From Bermanella sp047621325 (GTDB lineage: Bacteria > Pseudomonadota > Gammaproteobacteria > Pseudomonadales > Oceanobacteraceae), in contig JBLHLT010000002.1 in assembly GCA_047621325.1 (NCBI GenBank), forward strand, positions 62,001 to 126,000: DNA of 64,000 nucleotides, written 5' to 3'. Each line of letters opens with the position of its first letter. The first letter of the stretch is position 1. Shown piece by piece: positions 28,233 to 35,903 of the stretch. The position numbers and the translations under genes were made by a program. A model generated the notes under the pieces. That model had not been told where the DNA came from. It was given only the letters and a program-made list of their open reading frames with translations, and made no database searches.

Positions 28233-28247
28233 TAACATGACTGTCTT
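28233..28247. repeat. inverted copy of the RAYT flanking repeat
   Basis: TTAACATGACTGTC reads in inverse orientation to GACAGTCATGTTA at 26787, 26895 and 26931. Together they frame the transposase gene and look like ends of one mobile unit. The fragment of dctP starts about ten bases further right. Confidence 0.5.
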
Positions 28248-28257
28248 GATAAATGTT

Positions 28258-28371
28258 CAAAAAGATCCAATGAGCAAAAAAGTCTACGAGTCGTTTAAGG
28301 CGTACCGCGATAATGTAGTGGAATATCACAAGATTTCTGAGCAAGCGTATTTGAATGCGAGAAATCAATAA
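28258..28371 (+). pseudogene. duplicated 3' end of dctP
   Basis: This stretch encodes KDPMSKKVYESFKAYRDNVV and on to AYLNARNQ-stop, matching the last 36 or so codons of the dctP at 1019-2107 with roughly 88 percent base identity by eye. No upstream part of the gene is present. A terminator follows that the intact dctP now lacks. Two explanations fit: the island inserted behind dctP and left this copy, or a second dctP paralogue was truncated here. Confidence 0.85.
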
Positions 28372-28386
28372 ATTAAAAAATATTAG

Positions 28387-28408
28387 GCGCAGCATGATGC
28401 TGCGCTTT
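28387..28408 (+). terminator. terminator hairpin behind the dctP fragment
   Basis: GCGCAGCA-TGA-TGCTGCGC followed by TTTAC forms a strong stem with a short T-run. It is placed where a dctP terminator would be expected. No comparable hairpin follows the intact dctP at 2107. Confidence 0.65.
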
Positions 28409-28429
28409 ACTTGCTAAGGAGCAGCAGGC

Positions 28430-29218
28430 ATGACGAACACCTCTGAATTTTATTCAAGACAAACCATTGCTTCATGGGATGAAGCGGCAGGACGACACCA
28501 TAAAATCAATAACGATTTATCGGATCTAGTTATTGATAATAACTTCAATAATTTAAATTCAGACTTTAACAGTTTGATTGATTCAATTGATTTAAGAAAT
28601 AAATCAGTTGTACAGCTTTGTTGTAATAATGCTATAGATCTCCTATCTCTTAAGAAAAAAGGAGCCGGACGATGTGTTGGAATTGATGGCTCTCAATCTT
28701 TTATTGATCAAGCAAAGGCTTTAGCGAGTTCGGCTCATTGTTCAGATATGGAATTTGTTTGTTCGAATATTTATGACGTAAACAAAATAAAGTTAGAAAA
28801 GTTCGATATAGTGCTGTTAACGGTAGGTGTAATTTATTGGATGCCTGATCTTCCTCGATTCATGCAAATTTGTGCAGACTTTTTAAACGAGGGTGGTTTG
28901 TTATTAATGGAAGAAATTCACCCCATTCTAAATATGTATGACGAAGGTTCTCCATCATATTTAGCATCATCTTATTTTGATACAGCTCCATATGAAGATA
29001 ATTCAGGATTAGATTATTTTACCAACAAAAAATACATATCTAAGCCCAACTATTGGTTCAGTCATACATTATCAGATTTATTTATGGCTGCGTTAAATGC
29101 AGGTTTGATATTAAGAAGCTTTAAAGAGCTAGATTATAATGTGGGTAATTACTGTGAAGACCTTGCTAGTAAAACTGAAAATCCTCCTATGGCTATGAAT
29201 GTACTTTGGCAGATATAA
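28430..29218 (+). CDS. class I SAM-dependent methyltransferase
   Basis: The product has 262 residues, with start ATG 28430 and AAGGA at 28416-28420. The glycine-rich motif I is replaced by VVQLCCNNAIDLLSLKKKGA, followed by VGIDGSQSFIDQAKALA (motif II acidic residue) and FDIVLLTVGVIYWMPDLPRF (motif IV-like). A C-terminal YFTNKKYISKPNYWFSHTLS region matches small-molecule methyltransferases. The loss of the usual GxGxG is a feature seen in some members of this group. The substrate is unknown. The gene is AT-rich like the island, so it may have come with it or predate it. It stands alone between two terminators. Confidence 0.75.
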   Translation: MTNTSEFYSRQTIASWDEAAGRHHKINNDLSDLVIDNNFNNLNSDFNSLIDSIDLRNKSVVQLCCNNAIDLLSLKKKGAGRCVGIDGSQSFIDQAKALASSAHCSDMEFVCSNIYDVNKIKLEKFDIVLLTVGVIYWMPDLPRFMQICADFLNEGGLLLMEEIHPILNMYDEGSPSYLASSYFDTAPYEDNSGLDYFTNKKYISKPNYWFSHTLSDLFMAALNAGLILRSFKELDYNVGNYCEDLASKTENPPMAMNVLWQI

Positions 29219-29228
29219 ATCATTCCCG

Positions 29229-29271
29229 TGACACCTACTGAATATACTATTAATTATCAATCAAGGTGTCA
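29229..29271. terminator. possible bidirectional terminator between convergent genes
   Basis: TGACACCT (29229-29236) and AGGTGTCA (29264-29271) form a perfect 8-bp stem around a 27-base AT-rich loop. It lies between the convergent methyltransferase and kinase genes. The loop is long and there is no clear T-run, so the call is weak. Confidence 0.3.
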
Positions 29272-29299
29272 TTAGAGCAAGGCAGATCAAGCTTTTAGG

Positions 29300-32062
29300 T
29301 TAAACTAACCACTTACTGAGTGCATTGACGAGTCGCTCTTCTGTTAGGGGCTTGGTTAAATAACCATTCATACCGGCATCAATGCATTTTTGGCTGTTAC
29401 CCTCTAGGGCATCGGCTGTTAATGCAATAATGGGCAAAGATGTTGATGAGTATTGATCGCCCATCTTACGGATCTCTTCAGTGGCTTCATAGCCGTCCAT
29501 GATTGGCATCTGACAATCCATTAGAATCAAATCTACTTTGTTGTCCTTAAGATAATTAACAGCTTCTTCTCCGTTCTCGGTAATATCGCACTTTATGCCT
29601 AAGTCTGAAAGCTGTTCGGAGATAACAAGCTGATTAATCTTATTGTCTTCAACCACCAAGAGTTTTTTGTTGTGAAAGATTTCATTTGATTTATTAGCCT
29701 CAAACGTCGATAGGTAATCTTTATTAATAAATTCATCAGAACGTTCATCTAATAAAATATTAAGGGTATCTAAGATATCTTGTGAGGAGGCGGGCTTAGA
29801 AAAATAACCATGAAAACCTTTTTCTTTGAAGTAGCTTGCCTCATTCTCGTTATTCATGGAAGTCATCAATACACGTTTGATATGTTGTGTATCTGAGTCA
29901 TTCATTAGTTTCCCTGCGAACATTTCACCATCAACTTCTGGCATTTGCATATCAATGAAGGCAATCTTTATATCGGGTTGCGCTTTAGCAATATTAAAAC
30001 CCTCTTCGGCGGAATGAGCTTGTATTGCTAGTGCCCCCCATTCAGTTAACTGACTTGACAAGATTTCACAATTCATCTGATTGTCATCAACAATCAATAT
30101 TTTTAAGTTGTCTAGGCTATGATTTGGTTTAATGCTTTTCTTTTCATCGGATTTTTTAAGTGTTAAATGAAATGAAAAAGTCGATCCTTTTCCTATGGTA
30201 CTGCTTACATTAATATCACCACCCATTATATTGCATAGTTTTTTAACGATCGCCAGTCCAAGTCCAGTACCGCCAAATTTACGAGTGGTGGAAGAATCCG
30301 CTTGAGTGAATTTGTTAAATAATTTCTTTTGTTGTTCTGGTGTAATGCCTATTCCTGTATCACTAATAAAACCCGAAACTCGCCAATGTGAATCATCTTG
30401 GCTTTCTAGGCCGACTTTAAGGACGATCTCCCCTTGTTCGGTAAATTTAATGGCATTGCTAAGTAAATTAGAGAGTATTTGCCTGAACCGATTTGAATCA
30501 CCTATTACCAGTTGTTGATGAATATTAACGCAATCAATGATGAGTTCAACGCCTTTATTGTGGCTCTGAAATGCTAACGCCTCCCCTGCTTGATGAATGA
30601 CTTTGCGTAAATCGAATGTATGGTGTTCAAGGTCAAGTTTCCCAGCATCTATTTTTGAGAAATCCAATATATCATTAATTAATGTCAGTAATGATTTGGC
30701 GCTGGATTCTGCTACTTCTGCTTTGTGTCTTTGGTCTGCATTTAATTGAGTTTTCATCAGTAATGACAGCATACCCAATACACCATTCATAGGTGTACGA
30801 ATTTCATGACTCATAACCGCAAGAAATTCACTTTTTATATTGGCGGCTGCTTCGGCGTTTTCTTTGGCATCAATTAACTGCTGATTGATTTTTTTATCAT
30901 TCGATAAGTCACGAAGAATACCTAAATACAAACGTTGACTTTCGGAATTAACTTCAGAAATAGAAAGCAATAACGGAAATTCTTCACCGGTTTTTCTAAG
31001 GCCTACTAATTCTCTTGACGTCCCGATGATATGACTATTGCCTGATTTTAAATACTGCATCATATAGGCTTGATGGCTATGGCCATATCGTTCAGGCATG
31101 AGCAGACTGATGGGCTTTTCCATGGTTTCTACACGGGAATACCCAAAAATAATTTCAGCTGCTTGGTTATAACTGATGATATTTCCCTTAGTGTTGATTG
31201 TAACAATTGCATCAGCGGCAGAGTCAAAAATGGCATCAATAATTTTTTGATTTTTTCCTGCTTGTTTTTCAAAAACCACTTTTTGCTGCTTAATTTGATG
31301 CTGTGCATGCAAATCCGTTTTAATAGCAAAATACAAAGCCACTGCATAAGCTAAGAAGCGGAGTACATGCCAACCCCACCATGGTAAATCCCATAAAGAA
31401 GATTGCTCAAACATAATGGCGGCAGCGCCAAACAAGAAGCAATGAAGACAAAATAAAAGATCATCAATATTTTTATTTTGTAGATAGGTGAGCACCAGTT
31501 TGATAGATGCAATAAGTAAAAAGACCCCACCGGTAACGTTAAGTGATACGGCGGTAGATGTGAATTCGCCATTGCTCACCATGCTCGGAATCCACTGTGG
31601 GAAGATGAATCCAGATAAACCAATGACTAAGGTGATGCCAGCAGTGAATGGTAACCAAACACTATTCAATCTTTTTAATAGACGTTTAGGTGCCCACACC
31701 ATCATAAATAGTAATCCACCAATAAAGGTGGCATTAGTGTGTAGCCAAACAAATGAGATACTAGGTGGTACGATGGCGTGGAGGCCATCCAAAATACCCA
31801 TGGCAATAATGGCCCCAGCAATGGGGATATTAAAGCTGGTGCCTTCGTTACGTTTTTCTAAAACAATCAGTAAATAGGCGACGAAAAGGGCAATAATTGA
31901 GCCAGCTGTCTCCATTGCGCTGTGAACAGGGATATTCGGCCATCGCCAGTCTTTGAATGAGGTATTACCAAGCCAAAGGGCAGTAACATGCAATGTAAGG
32001 CTGCCAATAATGATGGCAATTAGGATGGACCTAAGACGATTGGGGTTTTTAAATGCGCTCAC
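29300..32062 (-). CDS. hybrid sensor histidine kinase with two receiver domains
   Basis: The protein has 920 residues. An N-terminal block of about seven membrane helices (about 10-250) acts as a sensor and resembles MASE-type membrane domains. Then come a PAS domain (about 275-390, IFDSAADAIVTINTKGNIIS), HisKA with histidine near 417 (FLAVMSHEIRTPMNGVLGML) and HATPase (SNAIKFTEQG, GTGLGLAI). Receiver one (phospho-site in IAFIDMQMPEVDG near 701) and receiver two (LILMDCQMPIMDG near 850) follow. No Hpt domain is present, so a separate phosphotransfer protein would be needed, as for BarA/GacS-like or Lux-type chains. The signal is unknown. No partner regulator sits next to it. Confidence 0.9.
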   Translation of the reverse strand: MSAFKNPNRLRSILIAIIIGSLTLHVTALWLGNTSFKDWRWPNIPVHSAMETAGSIIALFVAYLLIVLEKRNEGTSFNIPIAGAIIAMGILDGLHAIVPPSISFVWLHTNATFIGGLLFMMVWAPKRLLKRLNSVWLPFTAGITLVIGLSGFIFPQWIPSMVSNGEFTSTAVSLNVTGGVFLLIASIKLVLTYLQNKNIDDLLFCLHCFLFGAAAIMFEQSSLWDLPWWGWHVLRFLAYAVALYFAIKTDLHAQHQIKQQKVVFEKQAGKNQKIIDAIFDSAADAIVTINTKGNIISYNQAAEIIFGYSRVETMEKPISLLMPERYGHSHQAYMMQYLKSGNSHIIGTSRELVGLRKTGEEFPLLLSISEVNSESQRLYLGILRDLSNDKKINQQLIDAKENAEAAANIKSEFLAVMSHEIRTPMNGVLGMLSLLMKTQLNADQRHKAEVAESSAKSLLTLINDILDFSKIDAGKLDLEHHTFDLRKVIHQAGEALAFQSHNKGVELIIDCVNIHQQLVIGDSNRFRQILSNLLSNAIKFTEQGEIVLKVGLESQDDSHWRVSGFISDTGIGITPEQQKKLFNKFTQADSSTTRKFGGTGLGLAIVKKLCNIMGGDINVSSTIGKGSTFSFHLTLKKSDEKKSIKPNHSLDNLKILIVDDNQMNCEILSSQLTEWGALAIQAHSAEEGFNIAKAQPDIKIAFIDMQMPEVDGEMFAGKLMNDSDTQHIKRVLMTSMNNENEASYFKEKGFHGYFSKPASSQDILDTLNILLDERSDEFINKDYLSTFEANKSNEIFHNKKLLVVEDNKINQLVISEQLSDLGIKCDITENGEEAVNYLKDNKVDLILMDCQMPIMDGYEATEEIRKMGDQYSSTSLPIIALTADALEGNSQKCIDAGMNGYLTKPLTEERLVNALSKWLV

Positions 32063-32128
32063 ATGATGCTCTCTGCATTCTCTTATTGAGAGTATAGAGC
32101 ACCATGGTTAAGTTGCAGGGAGTAGCGG

Positions 32129-32527
32129 CTAATCCTGCGGCACTTGACGAATACGCCCATTGTCATCCATGGCCACATATACAAATGTGGAATCACACAC
32201 CTTAGTGAGCTCATCGTAATAAGTGTTTTGGCTCCACACTTCTACTTGTACATGAATTGAAGTGCGGCCAATTTCTTTTACCTTGGTATAACAGCAAATG
32301 GCGTTGCCGGATTTTACCGGCGATAAAAACGCAGTGGCTTCACTGGCGACCATGGTGACGCGGCCTTTTGATATCATGCGGGCGGTGTCTTCTGCGGCGG
32401 CATCCATTTTACCTAACACCCAACCACCACTGATGTCGCCGTTGGCGTTGCAATCAGCTTGAGTAGGAATGATGCGCAGGGTTAATCTGCCGTTTGGTAA
32501 TGGCGTGTCTTCGGTGTAGTCAGTCAT
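32129..32527 (-). CDS. yciA: acyl-CoA thioesterase, YciA family
   Basis: The start at 32527 (MTDYTEDTPLPNGRLTLR) gives 132 residues, the length of E. coli YciA; a longer frame from 32587 has no family support. It is a single hotdog domain with ADCNANGDISGGWVLGKMDA, the conserved segment of YciA-type enzymes carrying the catalytic aspartate, and SPVKSGNAICCYTKVKEIGR. It hydrolyses acyl-CoA in the cytoplasm; chain preference is not visible. A truncated relative of its 3' half lies at 22758-22975 in the accessory island. Confidence 0.88.
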   Translation of the reverse strand: MTDYTEDTPLPNGRLTLRIIPTQADCNANGDISGGWVLGKMDAAAEDTARMISKGRVTMVASEATAFLSPVKSGNAICCYTKVKEIGRTSIHVQVEVWSQNTYYDELTKVCDSTFVYVAMDDNGRIRQVPQD

Positions 32528-32604
32528 GAGAATCTTATTATGTTTATTAATGAGAGCCGTTTTACTCCTATTGGTTTTGCAATACAAGTGAACACATTGT
32601 TGCC

Positions 32605-32672
32605 GGTCACAAACCCATGAGTACGCGATTAATCATGGGTGAAACGGTGACCAAGCACCCGCTACTGGGTGT
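32605..32672. terminator. nested hairpins between dctM and yciA
   Basis: GGTCAC-AA-ACCCATGA pairs with TCATGGGT and GTGACC (32605-32652). A second stem GCACCC/GGGTGTG follows (32655-32672). The position downstream of dctM on the minus strand fits transcription termination, although no long T-run is seen. It could also be an operator for yciA. Confidence 0.5.
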
Positions 32673-32677
32673 GTTGT

Positions 32678-34045
32678 TTAATTATAAATTTGATCAGGCA
32701 GCCAAGTGGCCAGCTCAGGAATACAAGCCAGCAATATCAATACCAGTAATTGGATGATGATAAACGGCATGACCCCTTTGTATATATCAATGCTCTTCAC
32801 CGTGTCTCCCGCCACGCCCCTTAAATAAAACAGGGCAAAGCCAAATGGGGGGGTTAAGAAACTGGTTTGCAGGTTAATGGCGATCATAATGCCAAGCCAT
32901 ACTGGGTCTAGCCCCATGGCCAGTAGCACGGGCGCGACAATGGGCACCACCACAAAGGTGATTTCAATAAAGTCTAAAATAAAGCCTAAGAAAAAGATCA
33001 CCACCATGACGACGATGGTCGCGCCAATCACGCCACCTGGCATATCTTGGAAGAAGCTTTCAACCAGCTCGTCACCGCCGTAACCACGAAACACCAATGA
33101 AAACACCGCTGCACCAAAAAAAATCATAAACACCATGGCACTCACATTTAGAGTGCCGTCCATGGTTTCTTTTAGCTGCTTGATGCTTAAACTTTTGTTT
33201 AAAAACGCGAGCAAAGTCGCGCCGATGGCACCTACGCCAGCGGCCTCGGTTGGGGTGGCAATGCCACTTAATATGCTGCCCAGTACAGCGATAATTAATA
33301 ATAGAGGGGGAGCCATTTGTTTGATGGCTTGCCCCCAGCTGGCTTTGTCATCGGTTTGGGCCATGGCCGGTGCTACTTCAGGTTTCAACCATGCCAGCAC
33401 CAGTACATACACAATATATGCGAGCACTAGGATTAACCCTGGAATCAGTGCACCCATGAATAAGTCAGCCACAGAGATAGTCTCTGGGCTGAATATGCCC
33501 ATTTTTAGCTGAGCTTGTTGGTACGCACTAGAAAGCACGTCAGCCAGTAAAATAAGGGCCATGGATGGGGGGATAATTTGCCCCAGCGTGCCGGTGGCGC
33601 AAATGGTCCCAGTGGCTAAAGAGGGGCTGTAATTGTTTTTAAGCATAGTCGGTAGTGTAATCACGCCCATGGTGACTACAGTGGCACCAATAATGCCGGT
33701 GCTGGCAGCCAATAACATGCCCACCAGAATCACCGAGATCGCTAAACCACCGCGCATGGAGCCAAACAAGCCGCCCATTGTTTTAAGTAGGTCTTCGGCG
33801 ATCTTGCTCTTCTCTAGCATGATGCCCATGAACACAAACAGCGGCACGGCAATCAATAGCTGGTTGCTCATAATGCCAAATAAGCGGTTAGGCAGGGCTT
33901 CTAAAAACGCACCATCAAATTGGCCTGTGACAGTGCCCAGTAGAGCAAACATCAAAGCCACGCCAGATAGTGTAAATGCCACGGGATAGCCCAGCATCAA
34001 TACGGCACATACAACAATAAACATAATAAAAGGCATAAATTCCAT
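32678..34045 (-). CDS. dctM: TRAP transporter large permease DctM
   Basis: The product has 455 residues and about twelve hydrophobic segments, typical of the DctM subunit, which performs Na+-coupled transport through the inner membrane. Family stretches include GYPVAFTLSGVALMFALLG, LLAASTGIIGATVVTMGVIT, and GTLGQIIPPSMALILLAD, followed by SFLTPPFGFALFYLRGVAG. It starts directly behind dctQ with no gap, which is standard for TRAP operons. The solute receptor is not in this operon; the dctP at 1019-2107 is the only candidate in the window. Confidence 0.93.
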   Translation of the reverse strand: MEFMPFIMFIVVCAVLMLGYPVAFTLSGVALMFALLGTVTGQFDGAFLEALPNRLFGIMSNQLLIAVPLFVFMGIMLEKSKIAEDLLKTMGGLFGSMRGGLAISVILVGMLLAASTGIIGATVVTMGVITLPTMLKNNYSPSLATGTICATGTLGQIIPPSMALILLADVLSSAYQQAQLKMGIFSPETISVADLFMGALIPGLILVLAYIVYVLVLAWLKPEVAPAMAQTDDKASWGQAIKQMAPPLLLIIAVLGSILSGIATPTEAAGVGAIGATLLAFLNKSLSIKQLKETMDGTLNVSAMVFMIFFGAAVFSLVFRGYGGDELVESFFQDMPGGVIGATIVVMVVIFFLGFILDFIEITFVVVPIVAPVLLAMGLDPVWLGIMIAINLQTSFLTPPFGFALFYLRGVAGDTVKSIDIYKGVMPFIIIQLLVLILLACIPELATWLPDQIYN

Positions 34046-34564
34046 TTATTTGCCCTCCGTATTATTAGCCAGTTGTTGCAAGGCGAGGCCGTGACGAATC
34101 AAGTTGGCGATGCCTTGCAGGGTCAGCAAAATAGGCAGGATTAGCAATAAGCTTTTTAGTACATATAAAAAGGGTAAGCCGTTGCCCTCGATACTGCGTT
34201 CACCCATGGCAAAACTGCTGCTGACATAAGGCAGGCAAATCATAAAAATAAAACCGCATGTGGGTAGTAATAAAAATAGGGTGCCAAATACATTGACCAG
34301 ATGTTTTTTGCGCTCACTCATGTGTTGATAAAACACATCCACGCGCACGTGACCGTCTTGCTGCAAGGTATAAGCCGCGCCGAGCATAAACAAACTAGCG
34401 TGGAAGTAAGTCATGGTTTCTTGCAGTGCAATGGGCGACCAATTAAATAGATAACGCAGGGCCACAACCAGTGCCGTGTTAATCACAAGAATTAACCCCA
34501 GGTAGCGAGTTACCAAGCCAATACGGGTAATAAGAGTTTCGATATAAAGCTGGATGGATGTCAT
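34046..34564 (-). CDS. dctQ: TRAP transporter small permease DctQ
   Basis: The product has 172 residues and four membrane helices. Conserved features are LRYLFNWSPIALQETMTYFHASLFMLG and a following DGHVRVDVFY, which is diagnostic of the DctQ family. It associates with DctM and helps dock the solute receptor. It is the first gene of the dctQM pair; the divergent region up to pstS holds the promoters of both. Confidence 0.92.
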   Translation of the reverse strand: MTSIQLYIETLITRIGLVTRYLGLILVINTALVVALRYLFNWSPIALQETMTYFHASLFMLGAAYTLQQDGHVRVDVFYQHMSERKKHLVNVFGTLFLLLPTCGFIFMICLPYVSSSFAMGERSIEGNGLPFLYVLKSLLLILPILLTLQGIANLIRHGLALQQLANNTEGK

Positions 34565-34718
34565 ATAAGCAGCTGATTAGTAAAAATTGCTCGGCATTAT
34601 AACCATGTTTTTGAGCAAGTGTTGTCATTAAAGGGGGCTAAAGCTCAGTATTCATGCAGGTTTGCGGCCAAAGTGGAGAAATCCCGCCAATTTGAGTGGT
34701 AAACGCTTGTATGACAGT

Positions 34719-34736
34719 CTGTAATATTACTGTCAC
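34719..34736 (+). promoter_or_regulatory. Pho box upstream of pstS
   Basis: CTGTAAT-ATTA-CTGTCAC matches the PhoB site pattern of two 7-bp CTGTCAT repeats spaced by four bases, with one difference in each half. It lies 58 bp upstream of the pstS start, as expected for activation under phosphate starvation. An additional CTGTCAT half reads on the minus strand at 34711-34717. Confidence 0.85.
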
Positions 34737-34794
34737 ATATGTGAAATATATTAGGCGGCGTACTTAAAGTGAACTACTCCAAAAGGAGAGAGCA

Positions 34795-35760
34795 ATGAAA
34801 CTAACAAAACTACTTGCATCTATTAGCCTAGTGGCCAGCACAATCAGCCTACCAGCTATGGCCGCCGTTGATACAGATATCCCAACTTATGCGAAAGCGA
34901 GCGGTGTATCCGGTAACGTATCTAGCGTGGGTTCTGACACCCTAGCTAACATGATGACTTTATGGGCTGAAGAATTTAAACGCCAATACCCTAACGTTAA
35001 TATTCAAATTCAAGCGGCTGGTTCTTCAACTGCGCCACCAGCATTAACCGAAGGTACTTCAAACCTAGGTCCTATGAGCCGTAAAATGAAAGACAAAGAA
35101 ATCGAGTCTTTCGAAAACAAATTTGGTTACAAGCCTACAGCGGTTCCAGTAGCCATTGATGCGCTTGCAGTATTTGTCAACAAAGATAACCCAATCAAAG
35201 GCCTAGATATGAAAGATGTCGACGCTATCTTCTCTCGCACTCGTAAATGTGGTGTGGCTAAGTCGATTGATACTTGGGGCGATGCTGGTCTAACAGGCGC
35301 GTGGAGCAGTAAAAAAGTTGAGCTATATGGTCGTAACTCAGTATCGGGTACTTACGGTTATTTTAAAAAGACTGCACTTTGTAAAGGTGATTTCAAAAAC
35401 ACTGTTAAAGAGCAACCAGGTTCAGCTTCTGTCGTGCAAGCGGTATCGTCTTCAGTAAACGGTGTGGGCTACTCAGGCATGGGTTACCAAACTTCAAGCG
35501 TACGTGCTGTACCGTTATCTAAAAAAGGTGGTGACTATATTTCAGCTACGCCTGAAAACGCCGTAAACGGCAGCTACCCACTTTCACGCTTCTTGTACGT
35601 TTACGTAAACAAAAAGCCTAATAAAGAGTTGGCACCAATTGAGCGTGAATTTTTGAAAATGATTTTGTCTCAGCAAGGTCAAGGCATTGTAGCGAAAGAC
35701 GGTTACATTCCATTACCAGCAAAAGTTGTTAAGAAAACGTTACAAGGTCTAGGTTTGTAA
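34795..35760 (+). CDS. pstS: phosphate ABC transporter substrate-binding protein PstS
   Basis: The product has 321 residues, with a Sec signal peptide ending at PAMAAVD. The phosphate-binding fold shows VSSVGSDTLANMMTLWAEEF, QAAGSSTAPPALTEGTSNLG and YGRNSVSGTYGYFKK. It resembles the PstS type of marine Gammaproteobacteria, which is shorter in the N-terminus than E. coli PstS. It delivers phosphate to PstCAB. The gene has its own Pho box and a strong ribosome site (AAAGGAGAG). A hairpin separates it from pstC, so it can be made in excess. Confidence 0.95.
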   Translation: MKLTKLLASISLVASTISLPAMAAVDTDIPTYAKASGVSGNVSSVGSDTLANMMTLWAEEFKRQYPNVNIQIQAAGSSTAPPALTEGTSNLGPMSRKMKDKEIESFENKFGYKPTAVPVAIDALAVFVNKDNPIKGLDMKDVDAIFSRTRKCGVAKSIDTWGDAGLTGAWSSKKVELYGRNSVSGTYGYFKKTALCKGDFKNTVKEQPGSASVVQAVSSSVNGVGYSGMGYQTSSVRAVPLSKKGGDYISATPENAVNGSYPLSRFLYVYVNKKPNKELAPIEREFLKMILSQQGQGIVAKDGYIPLPAKVVKKTLQGLGL

Positions 35761-35790
35761 GCAGTTAGCTGACAATCATGTTGTAAAACG

Positions 35791-35812
35791 CGAGGGGGAT
35801 TTATCCCCCTTC
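35791..35812 (+). terminator. attenuator-like hairpin between pstS and pstC
   Basis: AGGGGGAT-TT-ATCCCCCT forms a strong stem without a real T-run. It fits partial termination or processing that leaves more pstS than pstCAB transcript, which is usual for such operons. Confidence 0.6.
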
Positions 35813-35903
35813 AGCGTATTTGATTAACCCGTTATGTATATAACCTTCGGCAATGCCGTTACAATGGCCAGCCGTTTTAGCTAACAAAGTGATAACGCGA
35901 ATT

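Noticed and set aside
29300..32062. Hybrid kinase as the GacS partner for the sRNA
   Set aside because: It has two receivers but no Hpt domain and no HAMP-type sensor layout, so it does not match GacS/BarA.
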